Shown here piece by piece: positions 4,920-6,084 of a DNA stretch of 6,084 bases. The position numbers and the translations under genes are program-made. The notes under the pieces are model-generated. The model worked only from the letters and a program-made list of their open reading frames with translations, was not told the DNA's origin and ran no database searches. Position 1 is the first letter of the stretch; each line of letters starts with the position of its first letter. This stretch comes from an uncultured Porphyromonas sp. (lineage in GTDB: Bacteria > Bacteroidota > Bacteroidia > Bacteroidales > Porphyromonadaceae), in NCBI GenBank assembly GCA_945965245.1, contig CAMFNC010000187.1, positions 1 through 6,084 of the forward strand, given 5' to 3'.

Positions 4920-6084
4920 ATGAGCAATTTAGTGGCCATCGTGGGCCGCCCCAATGTGGGCAAAAGTACTTTGTTTAACCGTTTGACGCAAACCCGCCAA
5001 GCCATTGTGACGGACATTCCCGGCACCACACGCGACCGCCAATATGGCAAATCTTTTTGGGGCGATCGCGAGTTCTCGGTGGTGGATACCGGCGGATGGG
5101 TCGTTGGATCTGAAGATATATTCGAAGAAGAAATCAACAAGCAGGTGGAAATAGCCATGGAAGAGGCCGATGTGATACTCTTCCTTGTGGATGTGGCAGC
5201 AGGAATGTCGCCGCAAGATGAAGAGGTGGCACACAAATTGCGCCGCAGTAAAAAGCCCGTTCTATTGGTGGCCAACAAAGCCGACAACTATGCTCAGCAT
5301 GCCGAATCCATGGAGTTTTATGCCATGGGATTGGGCGACCCTATTTGTATTTCTGCCGTAAATGGCTCCGGGACCGGTGACTTGCTGGATATGGTGGTAG
5401 GAGCTTTGGCTCCGGAAATACAGGATTCTGACGAAAAAAACATCCCCCGCATTGCCATTGTAGGGCGTCCAAATGCAGGAAAATCCTCCTTAATTAATGC
5501 TTTTATTGGCGAAGACCGACATATCGTAACCGACATTGCCGGCACTACGCGCGATGCTATCTATACACATTACAATAAGTTCGGTCTGGAATTTGAATTG
5601 GTGGATACCGCCGGTATTCGTAAAAAAGGCAAAGTCAATGAAGATTTGGAATACTACTCTATCATTCGTTCCATTCGCTCCATCGAGCAGAGCGATGTAT
5701 GCCTACTATTGATAGATGCCACCCGTGGGATAGAGAGTCAAGACGTTAATATCTTTTCCGTTATTCAGAAAAACAGTAAAGGCTTGGTTGTTTGCGTCAA
5801 TAAATGGGATTTGATTGAAAACAAGGATCACAATACGATGAAACGCTACGAAGAGGCTATCCGCAGTCGTTTTGCCCCTTTCACGGACTTCCCCATCATC
5901 TTTATTTCCGCACTCACCAAACAGCGCATTCTGAAAGTGTTGGAGACAGCCAATGAAGTGTATCGCAAACGTTCCACCCGCATCCCCACACACAAGCTCA
6001 ACGAAATTTTGCTGCCCATTATCGAACAAACACCTCCGCCGGCTTGGAAAGGAAAATACATCAAGATCAAATATGTGATGCAAT
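4920..6084 (+). CDS. der: GTPase Der (EngA), 50S assembly factor, cut by the window edge
   Basis: Der carries two GTPase domains in tandem and is needed for 50S subunit maturation. The frame is open from ATG 4920 to the right edge, giving 388 residues; family members have about 435-440, so roughly 50 C-terminal residues lie outside. Domain 1 has GRPNVGKS (9-16), PGTTRD (34-39), DTGG (56-59) and NKAD (119-122). Domain 2 has GRPNAGKS (182-189), AGTTRD (207-212), DTAG (229-232), NKWD (294-297) and SAL (330-332). The KH-like third domain begins near residue 350 and includes [16 protein letters not shown]. All nucleotide-binding motifs are intact and there is no frameshift. The start [17 protein letters not shown] matches the family start. 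It lies 39 bases after era with no terminator or promoter between, so it is probably in the fabH-era-der transcript. Confidence 0.98.
   Translation, partial: MSNLVAIVGRPNVGKSTLFNRLTQTRQAIVTDIPGTTRDRQYGKSFWGDREFSVVDTGGWVVGSEDIFEEEINKQVEIAMEEADVILFLVDVAAGMSPQDEEVAHKLRRSKKPVLLVANKADNYAQHAESMEFYAMGLGDPICISAVNGSGTGDLLDMVVGALAPEIQDSDEKNIPRIAIVGRPNAGKSSLINAFIGEDRHIVTDIAGTTRDAIYTHYNKFGLEFELVDTAGIRKKGKVNEDLEYYSIIRSIRSIEQSDVCLLLIDATRGIESQDVNIFSVIQKNSKGLVVCVNKWDLIENKDHNTMKRYEEAIRSRFAPFTDFPIIFISALTKQRILKVLETANEVYRKRSTRIPTHKLNEILLPIIEQTPPPAWKGKYIKIKYVMQ

Noticed and set aside
4913..5287. Minus-strand frames of 124 and 101 residues over the start of der, and similar ones at 5318-5545 and 5706-6083
   Set aside because: They are shadows of the der coding frame, which has all G motifs intact. 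Their translations are low-complexity or patternless.
1..6084. Search for mobile elements, CRISPR arrays, toxin-antitoxin pairs, tRNAs or a new defence system
   Set aside because: No transposase, integrase, regularly spaced repeats, terminal inverted repeats or target duplications were visible, and the gene content is core housekeeping plus two exported proteins.

Overview
The window reads as chromosomal DNA from a member of the Bacteroidota, most likely order Bacteroidales and perhaps Porphyromonas-like. This rests on three things. Two promoter candidates follow the Bacteroidota layout (a TTTG-like box about 20 bp upstream of TAnnTTTG or TTACTTTG). The gene set includes rpmB-rpmG followed by a DUF4295 gene, a family I know only from this phylum. 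Both secreted proteins have Gln right after the predicted signal peptidase site. The genus is inferred, not shown. All recognisable genes are on the + strand.

Layout. Positions 1-189 hold the 3' end of an unidentified reading frame that appears to be broken at a run of eight A. Then come two separate genes for exported proteins: a small predicted outer-membrane beta-barrel (217-840), and a secreted protein with an Asp/Asn-rich DxNxDGxxD motif (1144-1824). A strong composite intrinsic terminator (975-1020) lies between them, and a good promoter match precedes the second. From about 1859 a very good promoter and a structured leader introduce a ribosomal protein operon: rpmB (bL28), rpmG (bL33) and a 49-residue DUF4295 gene at 2457-2606. 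This operon closes with an intrinsic terminator ending in eight T (2719-2752). The second half is a closely packed housekeeping cluster: fabH (fatty acid synthesis initiation), era and der (two ribosome-assembly GTPases). der runs off the right edge with roughly 50 codons missing.

How the genes fit together. The right-hand 4.2 kb is growth-linked core machinery. bL28 and bL33 are late-assembling 50S proteins, Era acts on 30S maturation, Der on 50S maturation, and FabH sets the rate of membrane lipid supply. The left-hand genes concern the cell envelope and are poorly characterised.

I see no mobile element, CRISPR array, tRNA, rRNA or defence system, and no convincing new multi-gene system. 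The points most worth a second look are small: a 14-pair hairpin at the predicted 5' end of the rpmB transcript; two clear Shine-Dalgarno sequences inside the ribosomal protein operon in a phylum that mostly does not use them; unusual residues next to two FabH catalytic residues plus a FabH C-terminal tail with a repeated TCQT motif; and the A8 frameshift at the left edge.
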